Positions 1 to 5,591 of a stretch of 6,009 nucleotides of DNA are shown piece by piece. The position numbers were made by a program, and so were the translations under genes. The first letter of the stretch is position 1, and each line of letters opens with the position of its first letter. The stretch is from JBDIAR01 sp039812545 (GTDB taxonomy: Bacteria; Actinomycetota; Actinomycetes; Actinomycetales; Dermatophilaceae), in assembly GCA_039812545.1 (NCBI GenBank), contig JBDIAR010000192.1, forward strand, positions 1-6,009. The letters run 5' to 3'. Under the pieces are notes generated by a model, which saw nothing but the letters and a program-made list of their open reading frames with translations, had not been told where the DNA came from and searched no databases.

Positions 1-1
1 G

Positions 2-385
2 GTCGCCCTCGCCACTCACATCGGAACGCTGCACGGCGGCGGCTCGAACGAGATCGGACCGGTGAACCCACCGACCACCCCCGGGTGTCGACCCGCGGCC
101 CTGTTGGCCAAGCCCACGCAACGCGCCCAACTGGCTCAACTCACGGCGGACTTCCTGTCTCAGGCCCTGCGGGGTGATTCGGCATACATCCTGCACACCG
201 TGCCCGGCGCCTCGCTGAGCGCGACGTCACAGACGACGGCCGCGACGGTGGCGGTGGCTGCGAGCCCCGGCGTGCCCGCCCAGGTCGATCCGAAGTCCGT
301 GGTCTACACGCGCTCCCCGCTTCGGGTCCTCCCCCCGAAGCCGGCGTCCCTGGTGTTGTTCGGGAGCAACAGAGACGTGGTCTAA
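2..385 (+). CDS. C-terminal fragment of a possible alpha/beta hydrolase (5' end outside window)
   Basis: The frame is open from base 2 to a TAA at 383-385, giving 127 residues of a C-terminus; the GTG at 62 is only an internal codon, because the frame continues upstream with protein-like sequence. Visible features are an early His-Gly stretch (ATHIGTLHGGG), an NPP motif, and a helix-like segment TADFLSQALRGDSAYIL. This arrangement recalls the end of chlorophyllase/dienelactone-hydrolase-like alpha/beta hydrolases, where a His precedes an NPP-containing loop and a final helix ending in L+GD. The last ~55 residues are Ala/Val/Pro-rich with no recognisable domain. The gene ends by overlapping the convergent PAP2 gene by four bases. 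The family call is an inference from a fragment: the nucleophile and acid residues lie outside the window. Confidence 0.4.
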   Translation, partial: VALATHIGTLHGGGSNEIGPVNPPTTPGCRPAALLAKPTQRAQLAQLTADFLSQALRGDSAYILHTVPGASLSATSQTTAATVAVAASPGVPAQVDPKSVVYTRSPLRVLPPKPASLVLFGSNRDVV

Positions 386-1050
386 ACAGACGGTGCGCGC
401 GTCGGCGGGAGCGTCGCTCGACGCGCCGCCGACGACGCCCACACCCCCACCGCGAGACCGACGGCGACGTCGGACGGGTGGTGCATCCCGCGATACAGCC
501 GTGACCAGGCGACCAGCGTGGGCACCCCCACCCGGACCGACCAGGGGAGTAATCCGGTTGCCCCCCAACGACTGTCGGCGATCCCGTCCGCGATCGTGCG
601 GTGCAGGCTCGTGCTCGCACCGGTGTGACCGCTGGGGAAGCTGGAGGTGGGCGCCGGCTTGTCGAGGCGGCGCACGCTCGGGCGGTCGCGACCGACGACG
701 GCGGCGGCACTGACGAAGCTCAACGTCTCGAGGCTGATCGCGGCCACCGGCCTGATCGCGTGGCCGATCCGCTCGGGCCGAGGAACGTCGGGAGTTCGCA
801 GCCACCGCCACACCCCGAGACCCACCGCCGTCACGATCGTCGGCGCGGTGTCCGAGTAGGTCGACAACACCCACGTGAGACGATCGAGCTCCGGTAACCC
901 TCGGGCGACGAGGTAGTCGTTGACGACATCCTCGGCCGGCAGCCCGCGCAGTGGGCCGGTGATGATCCGGCCCAACGCGGCCACGCCCACGGTGACCGCC
1001 GCCGTCTCGATCCCCAGGCGGACCAATCGCCTTCTCACGTCAGTCTTCAT
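382..1050 (-). CDS. PAP2-family (type 2 phosphatidic acid phosphatase) membrane protein
   Basis: This 222-residue protein carries the PAP2/haloperoxidase-type phosphatase signature: VGRDRP (Arg123-Pro124), PSGH (139-142) and SRLYRGMHHPSD (183-194). By family knowledge His190 is the phosphohistidine nucleophile, His142 the acid and Asp194 its partner; substrates are lipid phosphates such as phosphatidic acid or undecaprenyl diphosphate, cleaved at the membrane. The leading Lys of motif 1 (K-x6-RP) is replaced by Ala116. Hydrophobic segments are visible near residues 15-30, 69-84, 106-120, 165-182 and 195-206. I chose the ATG at 1050, which gives a short basic N-terminus (MKTDVRRR) before the first helix. 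The longer frame from 1152 adds 34 Arg-rich residues with no domain. The RBS is weak (GGTGA about 10 nt upstream). The substrate cannot be told from sequence. Confidence 0.85.
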   Translation of the reverse strand: MKTDVRRRLVRLGIETAAVTVGVAALGRIITGPLRGLPAEDVVNDYLVARGLPELDRLTWVLSTYSDTAPTIVTAVGLGVWRWLRTPDVPRPERIGHAIRPVAAISLETLSFVSAAAVVGRDRPSVRRLDKPAPTSSFPSGHTGASTSLHRTIADGIADSRWGATGLLPWSVRVGVPTLVAWSRLYRGMHHPSDVAVGLAVGVWASSAARRATLPPTRAPSV

Positions 1051-1147
1051 CGTCGCCCGGTCACCAGACCGACCAAGGATGCCGCGGCGAGCGTGCTGAA
1101 GGTGTCGGGCACGGGAGATCCTGTCTGCCGGGTGGGTGCGTACCCGG

Positions 1148-1176
1148 AGCATACGGCCGCGAGCGACGGCGGGTAA
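1148..1176 (-). promoter_or_regulatory. Candidate promoter for the PAP2 gene
   Basis: On the minus strand TTACCC (1176-1171) is followed after 17 bases by TATGCT (1153-1148), a TANNNT-type -10 box. It lies about 90 bases before the chosen ATG and overlaps the alternative ATG at 1152, which would favour the shorter protein. The -35 match is poor, so this is tentative. Confidence 0.25.
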
Positions 1177-1208
1177 CGAATCCGCCTGTGGTTGGATTGT
1201 TTAGCGAT

Positions 1209-1233
1209 GAGCGATCGCTCGCGAAACCGCGAG
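1209..1233. promoter_or_regulatory. Palindrome and overlapping hairpin upstream of marC
   Basis: A perfect 12-base palindrome GAGCGATCGCTC (1209-1220) overlaps a 6-bp perfect stem CTCGCG/CGCGAG (1218-1223 and 1228-1233) closed by the loop AAAC. Both sit in the divergent region between the PAP2 and marC genes, 13-37 bases before the marC RBS. They could be a dimeric operator plus a 5'-leader hairpin, or chance in GC-rich DNA. The rest of the 1051-1259 gap shows nothing else clear. Confidence 0.3.
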
Positions 1234-1245
1234 ACGACCCACGTC

Positions 1246-1253
1246 GGAAGGAG
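1246..1253 (+). promoter_or_regulatory. Strong ribosome binding site of marC
   Basis: GGAAGGAG ends 6 bases before the GTG at 1260 and 9 bases before the ATG at 1263. It is the best Shine-Dalgarno match in the window and fixes the marC start, showing that the short frame 1263-1334 is the true 5' end of the gene. Confidence 0.75.
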
Positions 1254-1262
1254 CTCCTCGTG

Positions 1263-1894
1263 ATGATCAAAGCGGCGGGCGCCCTGTTCGCCATGATGAA
1301 TCCGTTCGTCGCGCTGCCGATGTTCTTGCGCTGACGCAGGATTACGACCGGTCGCGGCAACGTTCGGCTGCTATCCGCTGCGTCGGCTACAGCCTGCTGC
1401 TCGGCGTCGTCGTCGTGCTCAGCGGGACGGCCATTCTGCGGTTCTTCGGGATCAGCATCGACGACTTCCGAGTTGCCGGCGGCCTCGTCCTCATGCTCAT
1501 CGCCCTGGGAATGCTCAACGGGAATCACACCAGTCACACCGGCAGCGCGTCGGAGCAGGCCGAGCAGAATCAGTCGCGGCAGGAGAGCGCGACGGACATC
1601 GCGTTGTACCCCATGGCCTTTCCCATGATGGTCGGGCCGGGCACGATCACGACGATCGTGGTGTTCGCCGGACAGGCGGGCGGCGCGGCCGACCAGCTGT
1701 TGCTCATCGTGGTCCTCGCGGGGATCCTGGCCTGCCTGCTCGCCGTCCTGTGGTTCGCCCCGACGATCGGGCAACACATGTCAGAAACCTTGCGCACCAT
1801 CATGATTCGGTTGATGGGCATTATCCTTGCGGCGATCGCGGTGGAGATGATGGTCGCGGGGCTCAAGAACCTCTTCCCCCTTCTCGGCCGATGA
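1263..1894 (+). pseudogene. marC: MarC-family integral membrane protein, broken by a single-base deletion
   Basis: The first frame from ATG 1263 reads MIKAAGALFAMMNPFVALPM and then FLR, and stops at TGA 1332-1334. The -1 frame, entered at about base 1328, continues FLALTQDYDRSRQRS and runs to TGA 1892-1894. Joined, this gives about 210 residues, the normal MarC length, with the family's N-terminal NP-x-x-ALP-x-FLALT pattern, several hydrophobic helices and the C-terminal RLMGIILAAIAVEMM segment. The join needs one extra G (TTGGCG rather than the observed TTGCG). MarC proteins are membrane proteins of uncertain function; the old link to multiple antibiotic resistance is not supported. Apart from this one lesion the frame is intact and the RBS is strong, so a sequencing or assembly error is as likely as a recent mutation. 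The longest unbroken piece with an ATG is 1415-1894 (159 residues). Confidence 0.8.
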
Positions 1895-1941
1895 GCGGCC
1901 CCACCTTCCGCCGGCACTCCCACAACTGCTGCCGCGAGCAA

Positions 1942-1947
1942 TAGCCT
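1942..1947 (+). promoter_or_regulatory. Candidate -10 box of a leaderless ldh promoter
   Basis: TAGCCT is followed by 7 bases and then the ATG at 1955. No Shine-Dalgarno sequence is visible before this ATG. TANNNT placed 6-7 bases before the start codon is the known signature of leaderless transcription in actinobacteria, where the ATG itself is the transcript start. No clear -35 is seen. Confidence 0.5.
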
Positions 1948-1954
1948 TGCTGTC

Positions 1955-2902
1955 ATGAGCGAGCGCACGTCGACCTTGGCCATCGTGGGCGCCGGAGCCG
2001 TCGGCGCCACCATCGCGTATGCCGCCCTGCTGCGGGGTTCGGCACGTCGCGTCGTGTTGCAGGACATCAACGCGGCGAAGGTGCGCGCCGAGGTCCTCGA
2101 CATCGCGCACGGCATCCAGTTCATGCCGATGGGCGAGATCGACGGATCCGACGATCCGGAGATCGTGCGTGGCGCCGACATCGTCGTCGTCACCGCGGGC
2201 GCCAAGCAACGACCCGGGCAGTCCCGGTTGGAACTCGCCGAGCGCACGATTTCCCTGATGCGCTCGATCATGCCGAAGCTGATCGAGACGGCGCCGGACG
2301 CGATCTTCGTCATGGTCACCAATCCGGTCGACGTCGTCACGTATGCCGCGCTGAAGATGTCCGGCCTTCCCCCCAGTCAGCTCTTCGGGTCCGGCACCGT
2401 CCTCGACTCCTCGCGGCTGAGGTACCTGGTGGCCCAGGAAGTCGGGGTCTCCGTACACAATGTGCACGCCTACATCGTCGGCGAGCACGGCGATACCGAG
2501 ATCCCGCTGTGGAGTTCGGCCTCGGTCGGCGGGGTGCCGCTGTTGGATTGGGAGCGCCTCACCGGGCGGCTCGGACCAGACGTGCGCGATCGGATCGCCC
2601 ACGAGGTCGTCTCCTCGGCATACCAGATCATCGACGGCAAAGGCGCAACGAACTACGCCGTGGCTCTTGCGGTTTCACGAATCGTTGAGTCGATCACGCG
2701 CAACGAGCGGCGAGTGCTGCCGGTGTCGACCCTGCTCGAGGACTGGCAGGGCATCAGCGACGTGTGCCTGTCGGTGCCGACGCTGCTCGATGCGAGTGGT
2801 CCGTCGACACGGCTTCACGTGCCGCTTTCGCCCGATGAGATGGCGAGGTTGGTGGCGAGCGCCGAGCAGGTTCGGGCGGTGAATCGACGGTTCGGGTTCT
2901 GA
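1955..2902 (+). CDS. ldh: L-lactate dehydrogenase, probably FBP-activated
   Basis: This 315-residue cytoplasmic NAD-dependent dehydrogenase interconverts pyruvate and L-lactate, regenerating NAD+ in fermentation. It opens with a Rossmann GAGAVG motif (12-17) and Asp37, which selects NAD over NADP. The active-site loop AKQRPGQSR (83-91) has Gln85 at the position that separates lactate from malate dehydrogenases (malate dehydrogenases have Arg) and catalytic Arg91. TNPVD (122-126), Asp151, substrate-binding Arg154 and proton-relay His178 in GEHGDTEIPLWSS follow. Arg156 and His171 match the two residues that bind fructose-1,6-bisphosphate in bacterial allosteric enzymes, so activation by FBP is inferred. 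Length is normal and no residue is missing. The gene starts 60 bases after marC, with its own candidate leaderless promoter rather than an RBS. Confidence 0.95.
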   Translation: MSERTSTLAIVGAGAVGATIAYAALLRGSARRVVLQDINAAKVRAEVLDIAHGIQFMPMGEIDGSDDPEIVRGADIVVVTAGAKQRPGQSRLELAERTISLMRSIMPKLIETAPDAIFVMVTNPVDVVTYAALKMSGLPPSQLFGSGTVLDSSRLRYLVAQEVGVSVHNVHAYIVGEHGDTEIPLWSSASVGGVPLLDWERLTGRLGPDVRDRIAHEVVSSAYQIIDGKGATNYAVALAVSRIVESITRNERRVLPVSTLLEDWQGISDVCLSVPTLLDASGPSTRLHVPLSPDEMARLVASAEQVRAVNRRFGF

Positions 2903-2914
2903 GGCCGCCCGGGT

Positions 2915-2942
2915 CTCGCAGGTCCGACACGTAGCCTGCGAG
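2915..2942. repeat. Inverted repeat (possible ldh terminator or operator)
   Basis: CTCGCAGG (2915-2922) and CCTGCGAG (2935-2942) form a perfect 8-bp stem with a 12-base loop, starting 12 bases after the ldh stop. No T-run follows, so it is not a classical intrinsic terminator. Its right arm overlaps a TAGCCT box (2932-2937), which makes an operator over the next promoter an alternative. Confidence 0.5.
2932..2937 (+). promoter_or_regulatory. Candidate -10 box for the ParB-like/antiporter operon
   Basis: TAGCCT here is the same hexamer found before ldh and the DksA-like gene. Initiation about 7 bases downstream would give a leader of roughly 30 bases that includes the RBS at 2962-2968. It is embedded in the inverted repeat at 2915-2942. 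No clear -35 is visible. Confidence 0.35.
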
Positions 2943-2961
2943 CGTCGTCACGAGACGAGCG

Positions 2962-2968
2962 AAAGGGG
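2962..2968 (+). promoter_or_regulatory. Ribosome binding site
   Basis: AAAGGGG ends 5 bases before the ATG at 2974 and supports that start over later ones. Confidence 0.55.
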
Positions 2969-2973
2969 CATCG

Positions 2974-3444
2974 ATGCCCAAGTCATCGCGCAAGGACCCC
3001 CCGAAGGTGCCCTCGGCACAGGGGCCGACGCCGGGGAGGGCGAAACCCGGCCGCGCCGTGACGTGGCTCGACGCGCCCCAGGAACACGACTACCCGGCGG
3101 CAGCGGCATACCTCTCGTTGATCCTGACGCCGCGGGTGATCGACGCGGTGATCGCAGCTCTGCGGGACGCCCCGGGCGCGGAGAACGCCGCCAAGGACAT
3201 CCTGCGGGCCTCCCGGTTGCCGCTGCTGGACATCGCCAACCCGCACGTGGCCGCGGATCTGGTCAAAGTCCGCGCCCGCCAATCGCTCTCGCCGGTGCTG
3301 TTGATCCGCGGGGATGCGGCGAGTGACCGTCCGACGATCATCGCGGACGGCTACCACCGGGTGTGCGCCAGCTACCACGCGAACGAGAACACGCCGATTC
3401 GGGTGCGGATCGTCGACCTTCCGACGATCGGACGCTCCCGTTGA
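2974..3444 (+). CDS. Conserved hypothetical protein with a ParB/sulfiredoxin-like motif
   Basis: The 156-residue product has a basic, Pro-rich, probably disordered N-terminus (1-28), then a compact domain. Recognisable stretches are WLDAPQEHDYPAAAAYLSL (31-49), AKDILRASRLPLL (73-85), LSPVLLIRGD (105-114) and IADGYHRVCASYH (123-135). The order 'LSPVLLIRG ... ADGYHR' resembles the ParB/sulfiredoxin fold, in which a strand leads to a (D/G)GxHR phosphate-binding motif; this is inference from the motif and not a proven assignment. I recall similar small proteins of unknown function as widespread in bacteria. There is no signal peptide or membrane segment. It has a good RBS, and its TGA overlaps the TTG start of the antiporter gene, so the two are probably co-translated. 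Its role next to an ion transporter is unknown. Confidence 0.8.
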   Translation: MPKSSRKDPPKVPSAQGPTPGRAKPGRAVTWLDAPQEHDYPAAAAYLSLILTPRVIDAVIAALRDAPGAENAAKDILRASRLPLLDIANPHVAADLVKVRARQSLSPVLLIRGDAASDRPTIIADGYHRVCASYHANENTPIRVRIVDLPTIGRSR

Positions 3445-4622
3445 GCTTCGCCGTCCTGTCGCTGATTTGCGCGGTCGCCCTGATCGGACCGCTGCTGCAC
3501 TTGAACCGAAGGATCCCGATCCCGGTGGTGATCGGCGAACTCATCGTCGGAATCCTGTTGGGCAACAGCGGCCTACGGATTCTGGATCCCACGAACAGCA
3601 CCTTCTCGTTCATGGCCGACATGGGTTTCGTCCTGGTGATGTTCGTCGTCGGGTCGCACGTGCCGGTACGAGGTCCGGCGCTGCGGGCGGGTCTGGCCCG
3701 CGGCTCGGCGCGAGCGGGTGCCGTGGGGATTCTCGCCGTCGTGGTCGGGTTCGTCGTCGCGCGCCTGTTCGGGACCGATCACGCTCTGCTGTATGCCGTT
3801 CTGCTCACGTCCTCATCGGCCGGCGTGGTGCTGCCCGCCCTGGGCGGAGCACCACTCACCGGACAGACGATGGTTCAGTTCCTGCCACAGATCGCCCTCG
3901 CCGACGCCGCGAGCATCGTGTTGCTGCCGCTCGCCATCGAGCCGGCTCGGGCGGGGCGTGCGGCCATCGGGGCGGTCGCGATCACGGCGACGGCGGCGGT
4001 CGCGTGGTTGCTGATGCGCTGGCTGCAGAATTCGGGGCGTCGCAAGCGGATCCACCAGGTGTCGGCTCGCGACGATCTCGCCATCGAGCTGCGTTCCGTC
4101 CTCGCCATGACATTCGGGGTGGCCGCCGTCGCCGTGGCGTTCTCGGTTTCGGTGATGCTGGCCGGGTTCGTGATGGGCTTGGCGGTGGCGGCTGTTGGCG
4201 AGCCGCGGCGGGTGGCGAAGCAGCTGTTCGCCCTCACGGAGGGCTTCTTGTCGCCCGTCTTCTTCGTGTGGTTGGGCTCCTCGATCAACCTGCGCGAACT
4301 GTCCAGCAACCCATCGGCCGTGGTGCTGGGCGTGGCACTCGGGGTGGGGGCCATCGGCGTTCACGCCGCGATGGTGCTGACCGGCCAGCCGTTCGCCGCG
4401 GCGGCGTCGGCGGGCGCGCAACTCGGCGTCCCGGTGGCCGCCGCGGCGCTCGGCACCACCCTGGGGATCTTCCGACCGGGCGAGCCGGCGGCATTGCTCC
4501 TCGGGGCGCTGGTCACCATCGCGGTCACCACCGCCCTCAGCGGACGGCTGACCCGGATCGCCCAATGTGAGGCCGCTCCCCCGGCTGCCGCGTCGACCGG
4601 TCCGCGCGAGGCCCCACGATGA
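3441..4622 (+). CDS. CPA2-type sodium/proton (cation/proton) antiporter
   Basis: This 393-residue protein is almost entirely hydrophobic helices, as in the Na+/H+ exchanger domain (CPA superfamily). It has the N-terminal PIPVVIGELIVGILLGNSGL (26-45), a D155-containing helix (QIALADAASIVLLPLA), a polar loop at about 195-214, and FFVWLGSSINL (274-284), matching the family's late FF-x-x-x-G segment. The ion-binding position reads Ala154-Asp155 rather than Asp-Asp, which would fit an electroneutral exchanger; this is inference. The C-terminal tail is short, with no TrkA-N/RCK or USP domain, unlike KefB/KefC. I chose the TTG at 3441: it overlaps the previous stop as TTGA and begins directly at the first helix. 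The ATG at 3363 adds 26 charged residues and overlaps the upstream gene by 82 bases. The transported ion (Na+ or K+) cannot be read from sequence. Confidence 0.88.
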   Translation: MSFAVLSLICAVALIGPLLHLNRRIPIPVVIGELIVGILLGNSGLRILDPTNSTFSFMADMGFVLVMFVVGSHVPVRGPALRAGLARGSARAGAVGILAVVVGFVVARLFGTDHALLYAVLLTSSSAGVVLPALGGAPLTGQTMVQFLPQIALADAASIVLLPLAIEPARAGRAAIGAVAITATAAVAWLLMRWLQNSGRRKRIHQVSARDDLAIELRSVLAMTFGVAAVAVAFSVSVMLAGFVMGLAVAAVGEPRRVAKQLFALTEGFLSPVFFVWLGSSINLRELSSNPSAVVLGVALGVGAIGVHAAMVLTGQPFAAAASAGAQLGVPVAAAALGTTLGIFRPGEPAALLLGALVTIAVTTALSGRLTRIAQCEAAPPAAASTGPREAPR

Positions 4623-4647
4623 CCCGCACGGTTGCCCGGTCCGGCCG

Positions 4648-4653
4648 TACTCT
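4648..4653 (+). promoter_or_regulatory. Candidate -10 box of a leaderless promoter for the DUF2200 gene
   Basis: TACTCT is followed by exactly 6 bases and the ATG at 4660. No RBS is visible in front of this ATG. The placement matches the actinobacterial leaderless TANNNT pattern. No convincing -35 is seen. Confidence 0.45.
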
Positions 4654-4659
4654 TCGTGG

Positions 4660-5013
4660 ATGAGCCGGATCTTCACCACGAGCGTCTCGTCCGTCTATCC
4701 CCTGTATGCGGCGAAGGTCGAGAGGAAGGGTCGCACGCGCGAGGAACTTGACGAGGTGATCCGGTGGCTCACCGGGTTCGACGACCTCACGCTGCGGAGG
4801 CATCTCGATGAGGGGACCACCTTCGCCGACTTCTTCGCCGAGGCGACGCTGCCGGCCGAGGCTTCGCTCATCACCGGCTCCGTATGCGGGGTGAAAGTGC
4901 ACGAGGTCGAAGATCCGCTGATGCGCAGAATCCGCTACCTCGACAAGCTCGTCGATGAGCTCGCGAAGGGCCGGCCGATGACGAAGGTCCTGCGCGTAGG
5001 GTTGGCCACATGA
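4660..5013 (+). CDS. DUF2200 family protein
   Basis: The 117-residue product matches the DUF2200 pattern as I remember it along nearly its full length: SVYPLYAAKVERKGRTREEL (11-30), WLTGFDDLTL, TFADFFAEATLPAEASLITG, SVCGVKVHEVEDPLMRRIRYLDKLVDELAKG and a MTKVLR end. Family members are small soluble bacterial proteins with no established function. The ATG at 4660 is chosen because family similarity begins within a few residues of it and a TANNNT box lies 6 bases before it. An in-frame ATG at 4567 adds only an Arg/Pro-rich extension that overlaps the antiporter gene. The stop overlaps the next start as ATGA. The gene lies 37 bases after the antiporter, so some read-through from that operon is possible. 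Confidence 0.9.
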   Translation: MSRIFTTSVSSVYPLYAAKVERKGRTREELDEVIRWLTGFDDLTLRRHLDEGTTFADFFAEATLPAEASLITGSVCGVKVHEVEDPLMRRIRYLDKLVDELAKGRPMTKVLRVGLAT

Positions 5014-5480
5014 GCGTGGTCGTCGATTTTCGCGCTGTATCCGTCGAGGGCGTCCAGACGTCACCGGTGGCCGAGGCGCTGGCAGGCCTGCGAGCCAACG
5101 AGGCCCGCTACTTCCACAACAAGTACGGCCACGTGTTCACCGTCGAATCCGCTGACGCCGGCGGCGCAACCGGCTCCACGCTGGAGTGGGTCGAACGAAT
5201 CTTGCATGACGAGCGGGGCATCGTCGTCAGCTCACGTCCGCTCCAGGTGGCGGTGTGCGATGTGGATGGAATCCACTGGGTCCACGTCTTCTACGAGTCC
5301 GGGCTGGCGATCAACGTGCTGTGGACGCGCGAACCGGGTGGCAAGCGCGCGGTCGGTTTCAAACTCTCCGAGGGAATGGAGATCCCGGAGGAGTTGGCGA
5401 GCTTCAAGTTCGCCCGCCAGAAGTCGAAGCTGGCCGGCACCATTCGCGGTTCCTATTTTGTGATCAAGGGCGAGTACTGA
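5010..5480 (+). CDS. Hypothetical protein, translationally coupled to the DUF2200 gene
   Basis: I do not recognise this 156-residue protein. It is soluble-looking, with no signal peptide or membrane helix. An N-terminal helical part (about 17-36, ending ANEARYFHNKYG) is followed by a mixed part with beta-like stretches such as RPLQVAVCDVDGIHWVHVFY and LAINVLW, and a basic C-terminus (FARQKSKLAGTIRGSYFVIK). It has one Cys and no known catalytic signature. The ATG overlaps the TGA of the DUF2200 gene by four bases, which together with the poor RBS indicates translation by re-initiation and a shared transcript. A functional link with DUF2200 is therefore plausible but undefined. Amino-acid composition looks like that of a real gene and the reading frame is unbroken. 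Confidence 0.75.
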   Translation: MSVVVDFRAVSVEGVQTSPVAEALAGLRANEARYFHNKYGHVFTVESADAGGATGSTLEWVERILHDERGIVVSSRPLQVAVCDVDGIHWVHVFYESGLAINVLWTREPGGKRAVGFKLSEGMEIPEELASFKFARQKSKLAGTIRGSYFVIKGEY

Positions 5481-5494
5481 CCCGGCACCGGTCA
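5478..5494 (+). terminator. Weak stem-loop at the end of the DUF2200 operon
   Basis: TGACC (starting with the stop codon) and GGTCA form a perfect 5-bp stem with a 7-base loop. There is no T-run and the stem is short, so a termination role is only a possibility. Confidence 0.15.
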
Positions 5495-5514
5495 TGCCAG
5501 GACAGCGGTCGCGT

Positions 5515-5554
5515 TCGCACGGTACCGGTCGCACGGCATACGGCATACGGCATA
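5515..5554. repeat. Short tandem repeats: two TCGCACGG copies and (CGGCATA)x3
   Basis: TCGCACGG occurs at 5515-5522 and 5529-5536, flanking an 8-base palindrome CGGTACCG (5520-5527). Immediately after, the 7-base unit CGGCATA is repeated three times without error at 5534-5554. The block fills much of the 111-base gap between the hypothetical gene and the DksA-like gene. It may be a slippage-prone microsatellite or a binding-site cluster. Confidence 0.6.
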
Positions 5555-5579
5555 AGGCAGTGACGGTGATGTCGGACGG

Positions 5580-5585
5580 TAGCCT
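5580..5585 (+). promoter_or_regulatory. Candidate -10 box of a leaderless promoter for the DksA-like gene
   Basis: TAGCCT is followed by exactly 6 bases and the ATG at 5592, with no RBS present. GTGACG at 5560-5565 resembles a -35 but the 14-base spacing is short. Confidence 0.5.
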
Positions 5586-5591
5586 GACTCG

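Noticed and set aside
1051..1152. Use of the upstream ATG at 1152 for the PAP2 protein
   Set aside because: It adds 34 Arg-rich residues before the first membrane helix and overlaps a candidate -10 box; the ATG at 1050 gives a normal family N-terminus.
1320..1334. Programmed -1 ribosomal frameshifting to make full-length MarC
   Set aside because: No slippery heptamer (X XXY YYZ) is present at the junction and MarC genes are not known to use recoding; a missing base explains the pattern more simply.
1570..2602. Minus-strand open frames opposite marC and ldh
   Set aside because: They lie wholly opposite well-supported genes and show no recognisable motif or RBS.
3363..3440. Antiporter start at ATG 3363
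   Set aside because: The extra residues are charged and non-membrane and overlap the previous gene by 82 bases, whereas TTG 3441 forms a typical 4-base TTGA junction directly before the first helix.
3813..4679. Long minus-strand open frame (288 codons) opposite the antiporter
   Set aside because: The product is rich in His, Arg, Gln and Gly without domains, typical of an antisense shadow in GC-rich DNA; the + strand encodes a clear membrane protein.
5534..5554. CRISPR-like repeat
   Set aside because: The units are 7 bases long and directly adjacent, with no spacers and no cas genes.
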